From Alphaproteobacteria bacterium (lineage in GTDB: Bacteria > Pseudomonadota > Alphaproteobacteria > UBA3830), in assembly GCA_025998595.1 (NCBI GenBank), contig BNWE01000026.1:1-15453 (forward strand): a stretch of 15,453 bases of DNA. Reading direction: 5' to 3'. Below the pieces are notes generated by a model. The model ran no database searches. It was not told where the DNA came from and saw nothing but the letters and a program-made list of their open reading frames with translations. Of this stretch, positions 1 through 7,905 are shown in pieces. Made by a program: the position numbers and the translations under genes. Positions within the stretch are counted from its first letter, which is position 1, and the number at the start of each line of letters is the position of its first letter.

Positions 1-2
1 CA

Positions 3-1697
3 GATGTGGCGAAAGTCGTTGATTTTCCAGAGCCAGACGGCCTTCTGAAAATGGGAAATTCCTTGAAAGAAATGTCGCGAACGATTCCGCTTTCGGCCGA
101 AGGACTGGCGCAGATTACAGCGTCAGGCGGACAACTTGGCATTGCATCACAAGACCTTATCGGCTTTACGGAATCGGTAGCAAAAATGTCCACTGCGTTT
201 GATATGACAACCGCGGAAGCTGGCGATGCGATGGCTAAATTATCAAACGTTTTCCAGATTCCGATTACGGACTTAACGCAACTTGGAGATGTAATCAACC
301 ATCTCAGTAACAATACGGTCGCGAAGGCAAAAGAAATAATTCCAGCATTGAATCGCGCTGGAGGTTCAGTGAAGTCATTCGGATTGTCAGCGCAACAAGC
401 TTCCGCGTTGGTTGGAACAGTGATTGGCCAGGGGAATAGTGAAGAAAAAGCTGGAACAGCCGTTGACGCAATACTTCGAACGCTCGTGACCGCTGAGAAA
501 CTCGGTCAAAAAGGTCAAAAAGCTTTTGGCGCGCTCGGCATCAGTGCGCAAGAAATGAAAAAAGCGATTGCCGTAGATGCGCAAGGTGCATTGATGCAGT
601 TTTTGGAGGCTGTGGCAAAAATCAAACCACAGGAACGCACCGGAATTTTGGTGGATATTTTTGGAAAAAATTTTCAAGGAGAGGTTGGGAAACTTGTTAA
701 TAATTTAGGTGAGTACAGAAAAGCAGTGGCGTTTATTTCCGATCCAAAAGCCTACGGTGGATCTATGGAAAAGGAATTTCAGGCACGAGCAGCAACAACA
801 GCAAACAACTTACAGTTGCTAAAAAATTCCATCAGTGAAATTGCTATGTATCTTGGAGAAACGCTGCTGCCGTCGATAAATAAACTGGTGGACGGCTTGA
901 GAGCCATTGGATCAACTGTTTCTGATTTTGCCAAGACTCATCCTGGAGTTGTAACGGCAATTACTGGCACAGTCGGCGTTTTGATTTCATGCAAAGTCGC
1001 AGCAATTGCTTTGGGCTACGCCTGGACTTTTGTGAAGGGCGGAATTTTGAGCGCCAGCGTTGTGATTAAGGGAATTCAGGTTGCATTTGCGATACTCCAA
1101 ACGAAACTTTTGGCTGCTGGAACTGTTTTACCGACTGTAACCACTGCGTTTCGAGCTCTAACTGCGGTTGTGGCAGCAAATCCAATCGGAGCCGCAATAA
1201 CAGCGCTTGCAGTTGGAGCGACGCTCATCATCGCGAATTGGGAAAAGGTGAAGGAATTTTTCACTACAATCTGGGATAGTATCAAACCGATCTGGGAAAA
1301 ATTCTCAAATTTCGCGACAGGAATTTTCGATAAAATCACGTCGCCATTTGCGGCCATAAAATCCAGCATTGGAAGTTTGTTCAGCTCATCTGACGAGAAA
1401 AAATCTCCTGATGTTAAAGAATCAACTCCAAAGGCAAACGATAGCACTATGCCTGAGTCAAAAAAATCATGGATCGGCAGTCTGTTCAGTTCGTCTGATG
1501 AAAAACAAAAAAACGAATCACTGAAATTACCTCAAATTTCAAAGACGAATGTGAACAAAAATCAGACGAACAACATAAACATAAATGTGACGACAACTCC
1601 TGACCAAAATCCAACGTCAATTGCAAATTCAGTTTCGGAAAAAATGAAGGAATTTTCCGGAGCGTTTTTGTATGACCCGATCGGCGAGGTGCCATAA
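3..1697 (+). CDS. Phage tail tape measure protein, 5'-truncated by the window
   Basis: Sets tail length in long-tailed phages and lines the tail tube. The frame is open to the window edge, so the true start lies upstream; the GTG at 6 is only the first possible internal start. Residue numbers below count from that GTG. The first ~260 residues match the TP901-type tape-measure core seen in P2-like gpT, with phrases such as LSAQQASALVG and FGALGISAQEM. Two hydrophobic stretches follow, at about 313-340 and 387-418. The second reads ANPIGAAITAL then NWEKVKEFF, a common tape-measure signature. The C-terminal ~110 residues are polar and Lys/Ser-rich, with the motif IGSLFSSSDEK occurring twice. The stop codon overlaps the ATG of gpU by one base. 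Position just before gpU, gpX and gpD matches the P2 T-U-X-D order. Confidence 0.9.
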   Translation, partial: DVAKVVDFPEPDGLLKMGNSLKEMSRTIPLSAEGLAQITASGGQLGIASQDLIGFTESVAKMSTAFDMTTAEAGDAMAKLSNVFQIPITDLTQLGDVINHLSNNTVAKAKEIIPALNRAGGSVKSFGLSAQQASALVGTVIGQGNSEEKAGTAVDAILRTLVTAEKLGQKGQKAFGALGISAQEMKKAIAVDAQGALMQFLEAVAKIKPQERTGILVDIFGKNFQGEVGKLVNNLGEYRKAVAFISDPKAYGGSMEKEFQARAATTANNLQLLKNSISEIAMYLGETLLPSINKLVDGLRAIGSTVSDFAKTHPGVVTAITGTVGVLISCKVAAIALGYAWTFVKGGILSASVVIKGIQVAFAILQTKLLAAGTVLPTVTTAFRALTAVVAANPIGAAITALAVGATLIIANWEKVKEFFTTIWDSIKPIWEKFSNFATGIFDKITSPFAAIKSSIGSLFSSSDEKKSPDVKESTPKANDSTMPESKKSWIGSLFSSSDEKQKNESLKLPQISKTNVNKNQTNNININVTTTPDQNPTSIANSVSEKMKEFSGAFLYDPIGEVP

Positions 1698-2137
1698 TGA
1701 TTTTAGGCGATTTCAAATTTTCCATTCGAACTGCTGCAAATCATGGATTCAAGCGATCGACAGATTACAATAACGCAAAAATCGATCACATTGGAGAGCT
1801 GCCGTATTTCCAGCGGCTGGGAATTAGTGGTGACAAAATCGACATCGATGGCGTATTTTATCCTGATTTCACAGGAAATTATAAAACCATAGACAATTTG
1901 CGAACGTCTGCACTGGCGAGTCATCCTCATGTTTTGATTACGGATGCAGGTGACGTTTTAGGGACATTTGTTATCTCAAATATCAGCGAAACTCAAAGCC
2001 ATTTCAAACCGGATGGCACACCACGAAAAATCGAATTTTCTCTCAGTTTAGAGCGCACATCCGAAGAAAGCACTGAAACTTTATCCGGATTTTTGAGTGT
2101 GGCCAGCAATTTATTGGAGAGGTTGATTAAATGGTGA
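1697..2137 (+). CDS. U: P2 GpU-like phage tail protein
   Basis: 146 residues, of the size and type of the GpU family (Phage_P2_GpU), a tail protein of contractile-tailed phages. Family-like features are the opening MILGDFKFS, an early segment ending in LPYFQRLG, the strand-rich centre with GVFYPDF followed by LRTSALASHPHVLI, and a C-terminal PRKIEFSLSLER. It starts with the last base of the tape-measure stop codon, and its end overlaps the gpX start by 7 bases (ATGGTGA), so the genes are probably translationally coupled. Confidence 0.88.
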   Translation: MILGDFKFSIRTAANHGFKRSTDYNNAKIDHIGELPYFQRLGISGDKIDIDGVFYPDFTGNYKTIDNLRTSALASHPHVLITDAGDVLGTFVISNISETQSHFKPDGTPRKIEFSLSLERTSEESTETLSGFLSVASNLLERLIKW

Positions 2138-2334
2138 TTTATACAACGAAAGATTGTGATGTTCTCGATCACATCTGTTGGAAATATTACGGCACATCAG
2201 ACGCTGTGCACCAGGTGTTGCAGGCTAATCCGCATTTGGTGAAATTCGACTACGTTTTACCAAAAGGTGTGCAGATCAAACTTCCTGTGCTGGAAAAACA
2301 GCAAATTAATCGAGAGGTGCGCCTATGGGATTAA
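2131..2334 (+). CDS. X: P2 GpX-like tail protein with LysM-like fold
   Basis: 67 residues. Matches the Phage_tail_X family, small LysM-like proteins required for P2-type tail assembly. Visible markers are the opening TTKDCDVLDHICWKYYG, then an alanine-asparagine turn (VLQANPHLV) and the closing LPKGVQIKLPVL, the usual LysM-like layout. It overlaps gpU by 7 bases and gpD by 10 bases. No signal peptide is seen, as expected for a virion component. Confidence 0.88.
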   Translation: MVIYTTKDCDVLDHICWKYYGTSDAVHQVLQANPHLVKFDYVLPKGVQIKLPVLEKQQINREVRLWD

Positions 2335-3356
2335 AAACACCGGATTTTATCGTGAAAATAAACGGATCTGACTCAACGGAAATTATCAAAAAACGCTTGA
2401 TTTCTATCTCGACCAACGACGAAGCTGGATTCAAAAGCGATTCCTGCGAAATTGTCCTTGACGACTTCGACGATGCCATCGCGTTGCCTCAATCTGGAGC
2501 AAAAATAGAGGTTTCGCTGGGATACAAAGAAACTGGAATCATAAAAATTGGCGATTATTTCCTGAAAGAAGTTACCGTCGAAGGACCACGACAAGTCATG
2601 CATATTCGAGCGCACGCCATTAACAATTCTCTACGATCTCAAATATCAGACTCTTTTTCTGGGACTATCGGCGAATTAGTAGAAAAAATTGCTGCATCTC
2701 AAGGGCTCAAACCAGCTGTCGCGCAGGAATTTGCTAATATTAAGCTGGATAATATCGAGCAATTTGGCGAAAGCAGCTTGAATTTGCTAACACGCATCGC
2801 AAGTCAGCACGTAGCTGTCGCGAAACCATCAAATGGATTTCTGGTGTTTGCGCCGGATATGCGAACTTTGTCGGTTTCAGGACTCGTTTTGCCATCGCGT
2901 ACAATATATATAAGAGATGTTTCCAACTACAAATGTGAATTCCGCGAATGCGAAAGTTACGGATCCGTCGTCACAAAATGGTACGACAAGAAAAACGCCA
3001 CATATCAAGAAGCAAAAGTCGGCGACGGAGAGCCTGTCTACGAGATCAAAGAGGTCGCAAACGACGAAGAATCTGCAAAGAAAACGGCGGAAGCAAAACT
3101 AAAACGCATCGAGAAAGAAAATCTCACGTTCAATTTCAGCACTCAAGGAATGCCGAAATTATTCGCAGAATCAGCGATAATTATCTCTGGTTTCAAGAAA
3201 AAAATTCCGACCAACTGGATCATTACGCATGTACAGCACTCCCTAAGCTCCAGCGGATTCACAACCTCAGTAACATGCTCAAACCAGCGTGACGCTGGAC
3301 CCGTTTTACTTTTGCAATTACAAGGAGACATACAATGCAACCAGAACGAAGCATAA
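2325..3356 (+). CDS. D: Phage late control protein D / tail hub (gpD-like)
   Basis: 343 residues, in the GpD (Phage_GPD) family of baseplate hub proteins, related to gp27 of T4 and VgrG. The N-terminal third has the alternating hydrophobic pattern and the phrases FKSDSCEIVLDD and KIEVSLGYKETG typical of the family. The middle has the LLTRIASQHVAVAKPSNGFLVFAP segment (here split: LLTRIASQHV then NGFLVFAP), and the C-terminus carries GFKKKIPTNWIITHVQHSLS, a conserved closing block. The start lies in the gpX coding end, and the last 22 bases contain the endolysin start. Completeness of all three tail genes argues that the module is not decayed. Confidence 0.87.
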   Translation: MGLKTPDFIVKINGSDSTEIIKKRLISISTNDEAGFKSDSCEIVLDDFDDAIALPQSGAKIEVSLGYKETGIIKIGDYFLKEVTVEGPRQVMHIRAHAINNSLRSQISDSFSGTIGELVEKIAASQGLKPAVAQEFANIKLDNIEQFGESSLNLLTRIASQHVAVAKPSNGFLVFAPDMRTLSVSGLVLPSRTIYIRDVSNYKCEFRECESYGSVVTKWYDKKNATYQEAKVGDGEPVYEIKEVANDEESAKKTAEAKLKRIEKENLTFNFSTQGMPKLFAESAIIISGFKKKIPTNWIITHVQHSLSSSGFTTSVTCSNQRDAGPVLLLQLQGDIQCNQNEA

Positions 3357-3856
3357 ACGCAGGTGCTGCAAGCACTAAATTTCTAAAGGCTTTTGAGTAC
3401 CTCATGTATCACGAAGGCGGATACTCAAACAATCAGGCAGACGCTGGCGGAGAGACCAAATTTGGCATTTCGAAGCGTAGCTATCCACATTTGGACATAA
3501 AAAAATTGACTCAAGACCAAGCTCGACAGATTTATTTCGTCGACTTCTGGCTGAAAGGAAAATACGAATCAATCGACGACGAACATATCGCACTGAAAGT
3601 ATTTGATCTGGCCGTGAATGTCGGAATTCCACAAGCAAACAAACTAATTCAAAGAGCGCTACGATCTACTGGGGTTTCAGTGACTGAAGATGGAATCGTC
3701 GGTCCAGTCACATTGAAAGCCATAAACAACGCTGACAGTACAGACTTGCTGACCGCTCTGAAATCCGAGGCTGCAGGGTATTATCGATTGATTGCGAACA
3801 TCAATCCATCGCAGCAAAGGTTTATCACCGGATGGCTCAATCGTGCATATAGTTAA
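3335..3856 (+). CDS. GH108-family N-acetylmuramidase (phage endolysin)
   Basis: 173 residues. Predicted to cleave peptidoglycan at lysis. The N-terminus carries the GH108 signature HEGGYSNNQADAGGETKFG, with the presumed catalytic Glu at residue 27. Downstream blocks (QARQIYFVDFW, ALKVFDLAVNVG, then DGIVGPVTLKAIN) match the second half of GH108 and the peptidoglycan-binding type-3 region. There is no signal peptide or membrane segment, so export should need a holin. Start ATG 3335 is chosen because AAGGAG (3322-3327) lies 7 bases upstream, inside the gpD coding end. Two bases separate its stop from the GGAGG ribosome site of the next gene. Confidence 0.9.
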   Translation: MQPERSINAGAASTKFLKAFEYLMYHEGGYSNNQADAGGETKFGISKRSYPHLDIKKLTQDQARQIYFVDFWLKGKYESIDDEHIALKVFDLAVNVGIPQANKLIQRALRSTGVSVTEDGIVGPVTLKAINNADSTDLLTALKSEAAGYYRLIANINPSQQRFITGWLNRAYS

Positions 3857-3869
3857 ATGGAGGAAAATC

Positions 3870-4028
3870 ATGCTAAAAGACTTAATTTTGAGCGAAAAAA
3901 CCAAAGGAACTATCGCAATTGTTGCCGCTGTCGTCATGTATTTCACACCGGATTACATCGATGCGATCATCGAAGCCGGACTCGCGGCGTTTGGAATCTC
4001 AAGGCTCGTGATTAAAGAAGAAGAGTGA
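3870..4028 (+). CDS. Small holin-like membrane protein
   Basis: 52 residues. A longer frame opens upstream within the endolysin, but ATG 3870 is preceded by a strong GGAGG (3859-3863), which decides the start. The protein has a short polar N-terminus (MLKDLILSEKTKG), one hydrophobic segment (TIAIVAAVVMYF), a short break with Asp and Pro, a second moderately hydrophobic segment (AIIEAGLAAFGI) and a charged tail (KEEE). This layout and the position 13 bases after the endolysin suggest a holin or lysis accessory protein. No family could be named from sequence alone; assignment is by topology and context. No spanin gene is visible next to it. Confidence 0.65.
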   Translation: MLKDLILSEKTKGTIAIVAAVVMYFTPDYIDAIIEAGLAAFGISRLVIKEEE

Positions 4029-4092
4029 ACTTCTACAAAAACCAACTCATAAAAATACCCAATAAAAATCTATAGTATTTTACCAAAAATAA

Positions 4093-4114
4093 ACATATCA
4101 TTCGTAGGATATGT
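4093..4114. promoter_or_regulatory. Inverted repeat upstream of the outer-membrane protein gene
   Basis: A perfect 7-bp inverted repeat (ACATATC and GATATGT, 8-base spacer) centred about 30 bases before ATG 4136 in an AT-rich gap of 107 bases after the holin gene. It could be an operator or a 5'-leader hairpin. There is no convincing -35/-10 pair: TATAGT at 4071-4076 is -10-like but has no good partner. Weak support. Confidence 0.25.
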
Positions 4115-4135
4115 TGATTGTGTGGTAGGTGTAGT

Positions 4136-5533
4136 ATGCGGAAATTATTGTTGAGTTGTTCGATTTGTAGCTTGTTTTTCTCCTATGTATATGCCGAAGA
4201 TGAAGTAAAACAGGAAGCATCCGCATGTGAAGGAGCCAAAGACTTCGAGGGATTCAGCATTGGAGTTGGCATAAATATCGGATTGCAGGACACTTTAGCA
4301 TCTGGAAATAGAGAGTTCAAAGATGTCCCTGAGAGTAAATATTCAACGACATTTGCAGGAAGAGTCGCTGTAGGATATCAAAAGGCTGTTTGTGGTAATT
4401 TTCTACTGGGAATCGAAGCCGGAATCGACATGGGATCCAGACCAAAGCCCCTTAAAGTCGGCGGCGAGTTACGCGAAAATTCCATCGGTTTTCGATATCT
4501 GTGTAGACAATATGCATTATCGCAAATAATAAATTCTTATTATAGATCTTTTGATCCCTATACAATACCTGCCGGAGATAATACTCCGACCGTAGATGGC
4601 AATGTATGGCGTAACTTCCTAAAGGTAAATAGATATTTGGGTGGAGCCTCAAATGCTGATGTTCCAGGATTAATAAATATAGATGGTACTCCGGGCTCGA
4701 CTATCTCCACTTTTATAAATGGCGCTTACAGTCCTCTATATGAAGAAAACGGGAGTAATACTAATGCTACGTATTTGAGTTGCATAGAAGAATTGGCTGC
4801 ACACAATATATCGCTTATTGGCAACGGCAGTCTATCGACGGGCATGAAAGAAATAAGGGATTTTATAGTTTCCAATAATACTGATCTCGCTAACACCTTA
4901 AAAAGTATTGGAGAAGGGCCTATTGGAAACGGTGAAGATAATCCTGTTGGAGATACGGCTATAAATGGGCAAGCGAACAGTATCGATTGGTGGGAAGCCG
5001 GAGAAATTGCTCTTTTAAGCGGCACACGTGCTAATGATTTTGAGCGGCTTGGAATAACCAAGAACTCCCAACAAACATTGTTTTGTGGAGATATCGAACG
5101 TGTTAATGATGCCATGGAGTGGGCACGTGGCAACATGCAAATGGACGACACTGGTATAGACGCAAATGGAAATGTAAAAACCAAATCTTCGTTTAACGCT
5201 TCTCCTTATGTTGCACTAAAATTCGGATACTTTTTCACTGAACTCAATGCATGTTTATATATGAAAGCCGGAGCAACGCAACTAACAGGACGAATCACTC
5301 CGGAAAACACTTCTTATAAATTAAAAGACGACAGTTTCAGAAAAATTACTCCATTGTTTGCGGTCGGATATAGTCGAAACATTGGCAATAACTTTGCAAT
5401 CGACATTGAGCTTTCAAAAACCTTGAAAACCAATAAAAATCTATCGATTGAAACACCGTACAAGTACACCATAGATAACAAAGTAAGAATTAACAAAACA
5501 GATGTCACAATCATGCTAACATACGGATTATAA
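4136..5533 (+). CDS. Outer-membrane beta-barrel protein with a large internal insert
   Basis: 465 residues from ATG 4136. A TTG 18 bases upstream is in frame, but the ATG gives a clean signal peptide (MRKLLLSCSICSLFFSYVYA, cleavage before EDE) and has AGG about 6 bases ahead. The mature N-terminus has barrel-like strands (FEGFSIGVGINIG and FAGRVAVGYQKAV then FLLGIEAGIDMG). A Gly/Asn-rich, loop-like stretch of about 240 residues follows, and strand patterns resume in the last ~115 residues (YVALKFGYFF, LFAVGYSRNIG, TDVTIMLTYGL). This resembles the small barrel surface-antigen porins (OMP_b-brl/Opa-like) with a long surface or periplasmic insert; subfamily not recognised. It is co-directional with the prophage late genes and could be phage cargo or an ordinary chromosomal gene. 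A hairpin (5543-5573) follows it. Confidence 0.7.
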   Translation: MRKLLLSCSICSLFFSYVYAEDEVKQEASACEGAKDFEGFSIGVGINIGLQDTLASGNREFKDVPESKYSTTFAGRVAVGYQKAVCGNFLLGIEAGIDMGSRPKPLKVGGELRENSIGFRYLCRQYALSQIINSYYRSFDPYTIPAGDNTPTVDGNVWRNFLKVNRYLGGASNADVPGLINIDGTPGSTISTFINGAYSPLYEENGSNTNATYLSCIEELAAHNISLIGNGSLSTGMKEIRDFIVSNNTDLANTLKSIGEGPIGNGEDNPVGDTAINGQANSIDWWEAGEIALLSGTRANDFERLGITKNSQQTLFCGDIERVNDAMEWARGNMQMDDTGIDANGNVKTKSSFNASPYVALKFGYFFTELNACLYMKAGATQLTGRITPENTSYKLKDDSFRKITPLFAVGYSRNIGNNFAIDIELSKTLKTNKNLSIETPYKYTIDNKVRINKTDVTIMLTYGL

Positions 5534-5542
5534 GAAGCAAAA

Positions 5543-5573
5543 GCAGCGCTAAAAATTTAGAATCATGCGCTGC
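5543..5573 (+). terminator. Hairpin downstream of the outer-membrane protein gene
   Basis: GCAGCGC (5543-5549) pairs perfectly with GCGCTGC (5567-5573) around a 17-base loop, starting 10 bases after the stop codon. It lies where a terminator would be, but no T-run follows; the sequence after it is CTTC and then the inserted 238-bp element. The hairpin's 3' arm overlaps the 9-bp repeat flanking that element, so the insertion may have separated it from its original tail. Confidence 0.35.
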
Positions 5574-5824
5574 CTTCCAGGGCTGCCTCATGAAAAATTG
5601 TTGTGATTTTTTTGTTGGTATTTCAGTGGGTTTACTCAAGCTGCCATAAGACACAAAGCGCATTGTGGTCTAAAAAAACATAGCAATTGATCGTTTTTTC
5701 TGCTACTTTTTTGTACATCTTTATGCTATGCAAGTTTACCAAATGAAGCTTCACGGCTTGAAGACGCTCAAATATCAGATTGATGTATCGCTAAATTTTC
5801 ATGAGGCAGCCTTGTGCTGCCTTC
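5569..5824. mobile_element. MITE-like element (5578-5815) with flanking 9-bp direct repeat
   Basis: Terminal inverted repeats: CAGGGCTGCCTCATGAAAA at 5578-5596 against the reverse complement of 5796-5814, with 18 of 19 bases matching and a perfect core of 16 (GGCTGCCTCATGAAAA). GCTGCCTTC occurs directly outside both ends (5569-5577 and 5816-5824), consistent with a 9-bp target duplication. The ~200-bp interior holds no recognisable transposase. This is the pattern of a non-autonomous insertion-sequence derivative; the parent family cannot be named from the sequence alone. Confidence 0.7.
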
Positions 5825-5829
5825 TCTAA

Positions 5830-5929
5830 TATAGTGAACCCATTTTGAAAGTGCGCTAATATATATTTTTCGCTCAAAAATCAGCACTACTGTGTAACAA
5901 ATAAACACCTTGATAGTAAATTGCCTATA
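5830..5929 (-). mobile_element. TA-ended MITE-like repeat, copy 1
   Basis: 100-bp unit, about 80% identical in inverted orientation to 6857-6960. Its ends start TATAGTGAACCCATTTTG (left) and, on the other strand, TATAGGCAATTTACTATC, which are imperfect inverted repeats of each other. TA at both outer ends suggests TA-targeting mobile DNA (IS630/Tc1-mariner-like); this is inference. It ends 16 bases after the stop codon of the - strand paralogue. Confidence 0.6.
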
Positions 5930-5945
5930 TCATTCGACAAAGGAA

Positions 5946-6494
5946 CTATTTAGCGAACTCGAAACTACCATCTGGTTTTGTAACGATACTAACTCCGATC
6001 TTATATTTAAGATCTTCTGAAGTAGCTTTCACCAAGGTGTCCATCTCTTGAAACATACTAAGCGCAGCCTGATATTCCACCGGATGTTTTAAGCTCCCTC
6101 CATCTTCTTCTATTTTTTTCAAAGATATCAGCTGTTTTCCGATAAGATCACTAGCCAGCCGCAAACTCGCAGAAGCTGCAGCGAAGTTATATTCCCCAAA
6201 AGTTTTCAAACTTGATATCGAGGCCAATATCCTGGTGTCACTTTCTATATTTTCATAATCAATGCTGTCCCAGACCACGTTTTTTCCATACAATCGCTGC
6301 GATATATTATCAACATAGCTTTGAAGAGCCTCTTGTTTGTGCTTCGCATCATTCACCTGCGGTAGCAAAGTAACAGTTGTCCCAATTTTACTGGGATTTC
6401 CACTGTTTTCAGCTAGTTCCATACATTCGGCGAAATCACTATACCATAAAAACGTCGACAACATCGCTGAGCACAAAAAGTTTCTTTTGTTCAT
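5946..6494 (-). CDS. Secreted-family paralogue A (unknown function)
   Basis: 182 residues. A longer frame reaches 6605, but GGAGG at 6501-6505, six bases ahead of ATG 6494, decides the start and yields a signal-peptide-like N-terminus (MNKRNFLCSAMLSTFLWYS). The family is not recognised. Residues ~95-175 form the domain shared with the three + strand paralogues: SLKTFG, an Ala/Ser-rich helix ending in LIGKQLISLKKIEEDGG, HPVEYQAALSMFQEMDTLV and a terminal KPDG. Its first ~90 residues differ from all the others. It is the only inverted copy and is bracketed by a pair of inverted ~100-bp repeats, which suggests that it was moved or inverted. Export is inferred; the function is unknown. Confidence 0.7.
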   Translation of the reverse strand: MNKRNFLCSAMLSTFLWYSDFAECMELAENSGNPSKIGTTVTLLPQVNDAKHKQEALQSYVDNISQRLYGKNVVWDSIDYENIESDTRILASISSLKTFGEYNFAAASASLRLASDLIGKQLISLKKIEEDGGSLKHPVEYQAALSMFQEMDTLVKATSEDLKYKIGVSIVTKPDGSFEFAK

Positions 6495-6856
6495 AACAAT
6501 CCTCCAATCAATAAAAACATCTACACATCTATAATTGAGAAGGTGTTTCGTTCTTTCTGGATCCACATGTCGCGCTATGCGCTCTTTTGGATGGCAAAAA
6601 CACAAAAACCATCGTCATTTATAGCCTCACAGGAACATATGAACCCATCTGAATAAAAACACACTCACAATTCATTTGGTATATAGCAAAAACACCCAAT
6701 GCACATCATTCCTGACAAAGTTAAGAATCCAGAAAATTCTTGAAAACACTAGACATCACAATTATAGTACCAAACTACAACTGATTGTAGACTCGTGTAT
6801 TTTTTTTTTCAACACTGAAACCAAAAGTTGTGGCACAATTGTTGGGTGCACCATAG
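6495..6856. other. Non-coding stretch between paralogue A and the second TA-ended repeat
   Basis: 362 bases, no supported gene. It should hold the paralogue A promoter, but no convincing -35/-10 pair was found close to the gene. Small inverted repeats are present: CTACAA/TTGTAG at 6775-6790, followed after 9 bases by a run of ten T, and AAGAAT/ATTCTT at 6723-6741. Neither clearly serves a gene. Confidence 0.4.
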
Positions 6857-6960
6857 TATAGGCGATTCACTATCAAAGCGTTTGTTGGTCACAAAATAAC
6901 ACTGCTTTTTGAGTGAAAAACATTCTCATGTTAGCGCACTTTCAAAATGAGTCCACTATA
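6857..6960 (+). mobile_element. TA-ended MITE-like repeat, copy 2
   Basis: 104-bp unit matching the reverse complement of 5830-5929 at about 80%, with one 4-base gap. It begins TATAGGCGATTCACTATC and ends, read on the other strand, TATAGTGGACTCATTTTG. The two ends are imperfect inverted repeats of about 24 bases, and TA stands at both borders. The unit lies ~135 bases before the paralogue B start. Confidence 0.6.
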
Positions 6961-7043
6961 TCATTGTATCCCAAAACACAGAAACATCACATATATATAA
7001 AATGCAAAAATATTTTTCTAAAAAACGCCAAAAAATTAACTTT

Positions 7044-7072
7044 TTGTAAACTTTTGTGCATTATCCTGTATA
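7044..7072 (+). promoter_or_regulatory. Candidate promoter of paralogue B
   Basis: TTGTAA (7044-7049), 17-base spacer, TGTATA (7067-7072), 24 bases before the ATG. A related arrangement (TTGTAT at 7857, 16 bases, TATGTG at 7879) lies at the corresponding place before paralogue C, within upstream regions that resemble each other. The -10 match is moderate. Confidence 0.4.
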
Positions 7073-7096
7073 TGGTTTAATTTAGTGAGGATAACT

Positions 7097-7669
7097 ATGG
7101 ATCAATTAATAAAAGTAGCGTTAGCTATAGTGATGTGTTTTTGTACGTACTATGAGGCAAGCGGAATAGCCCCTGTCGATGATACAGGTCAGTATTCTGA
7201 TATGAAACTGGACACGCTCGTTGCAAAGAGCCAATCAGATGGTAAGGGATATGCGGCTTGGGATATAATTGTAAAGCACATTGACAAATTGCAGGAATAC
7301 GTTAGAGATATAAAAAAAGTATTGGATGGTAAGCCGTTGGGTCATGATATTTTCCTACATAAAGATCTAGAGGAAGCAATTGGATCATTAGGGCAAATAC
7401 GAAGCTTGAAAACTTTTGGGCAAAATAACTACGCTGCAGCTTCTGCGAGTTTGCGGCTGGCTAGTGATCTTATCGGAAAACAGCTGATGTCTTTGAAAAA
7501 AATTGAAGAAGATGGGGGAAATTTAAGACATCCGGTGGAATATCAGGCTGCGCTTAGTATGTTTCAAGAGATGGACACCTTGGTGAAGGCTACTTCAGAA
7601 AATCTTAAAGATAAGGTCGGAATTAGTATAGTTGCAAAACCAGATGGTAACTTAAAGTACGTCAAATGA
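7097..7669 (+). CDS. Secreted-family paralogue B (unknown function)
   Basis: 190 residues. A GTG at 7085 is in frame, but ATG 7097 has GAGG 6 bases upstream and starts at the point conserved in paralogues C and D. The N-terminus (MDQLIKVALAIVMCFC then TYYEASG) looks like a Sec signal peptide; the cysteines lack a proper lipobox. A charged helical stretch follows (HIDKLQEYVRDIKKVLDG) and then the shared C-terminal domain with SLKTFG, LIGKQLMSLKKIEEDGG and HPVEYQAALSMFQEMDTLV. It is almost identical to the first 187 residues of paralogue D (six amino-acid differences) but ends at KYVK where D continues. No known family recognised. Confidence 0.75.
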   Translation: MDQLIKVALAIVMCFCTYYEASGIAPVDDTGQYSDMKLDTLVAKSQSDGKGYAAWDIIVKHIDKLQEYVRDIKKVLDGKPLGHDIFLHKDLEEAIGSLGQIRSLKTFGQNNYAAASASLRLASDLIGKQLMSLKKIEEDGGNLRHPVEYQAALSMFQEMDTLVKATSENLKDKVGISIVAKPDGNLKYVK

Positions 7670-7905
7670 TATTAGGGAAAGCGGCTGCATGATTCTAGGT
7701 TTGTCATTGCGGCTGCTTGCAGGCTTCATTTTGGAACATTATATAGTGAAAGTTAGAAGCGCTAATAAACAAGGTTGCCCTAACCCAATAAAGCACAAAA
7801 GCAATATTTGCATTGCGTGTGAATTTTTTCTAAAAACACAGAAAAAATTAATTTTTTTGTATTTTTTGCATATTGTCATATGTGATCTGATTAATGGAGA
7901 TAGTT

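Noticed and set aside
2948..3292. 114-codon Arg/Lys-rich frame inside gpD
   Set aside because: Out-of-frame shadow of the gpD coding sequence, with biased composition and no independent start signal.
7742..7771. Third copy of the TA-ended repeat after paralogue B
   Set aside because: TATAGTGAA and GCGCTAATA are shared with the repeat at 5830, but the rest does not align and no second end is found; too weak to call.
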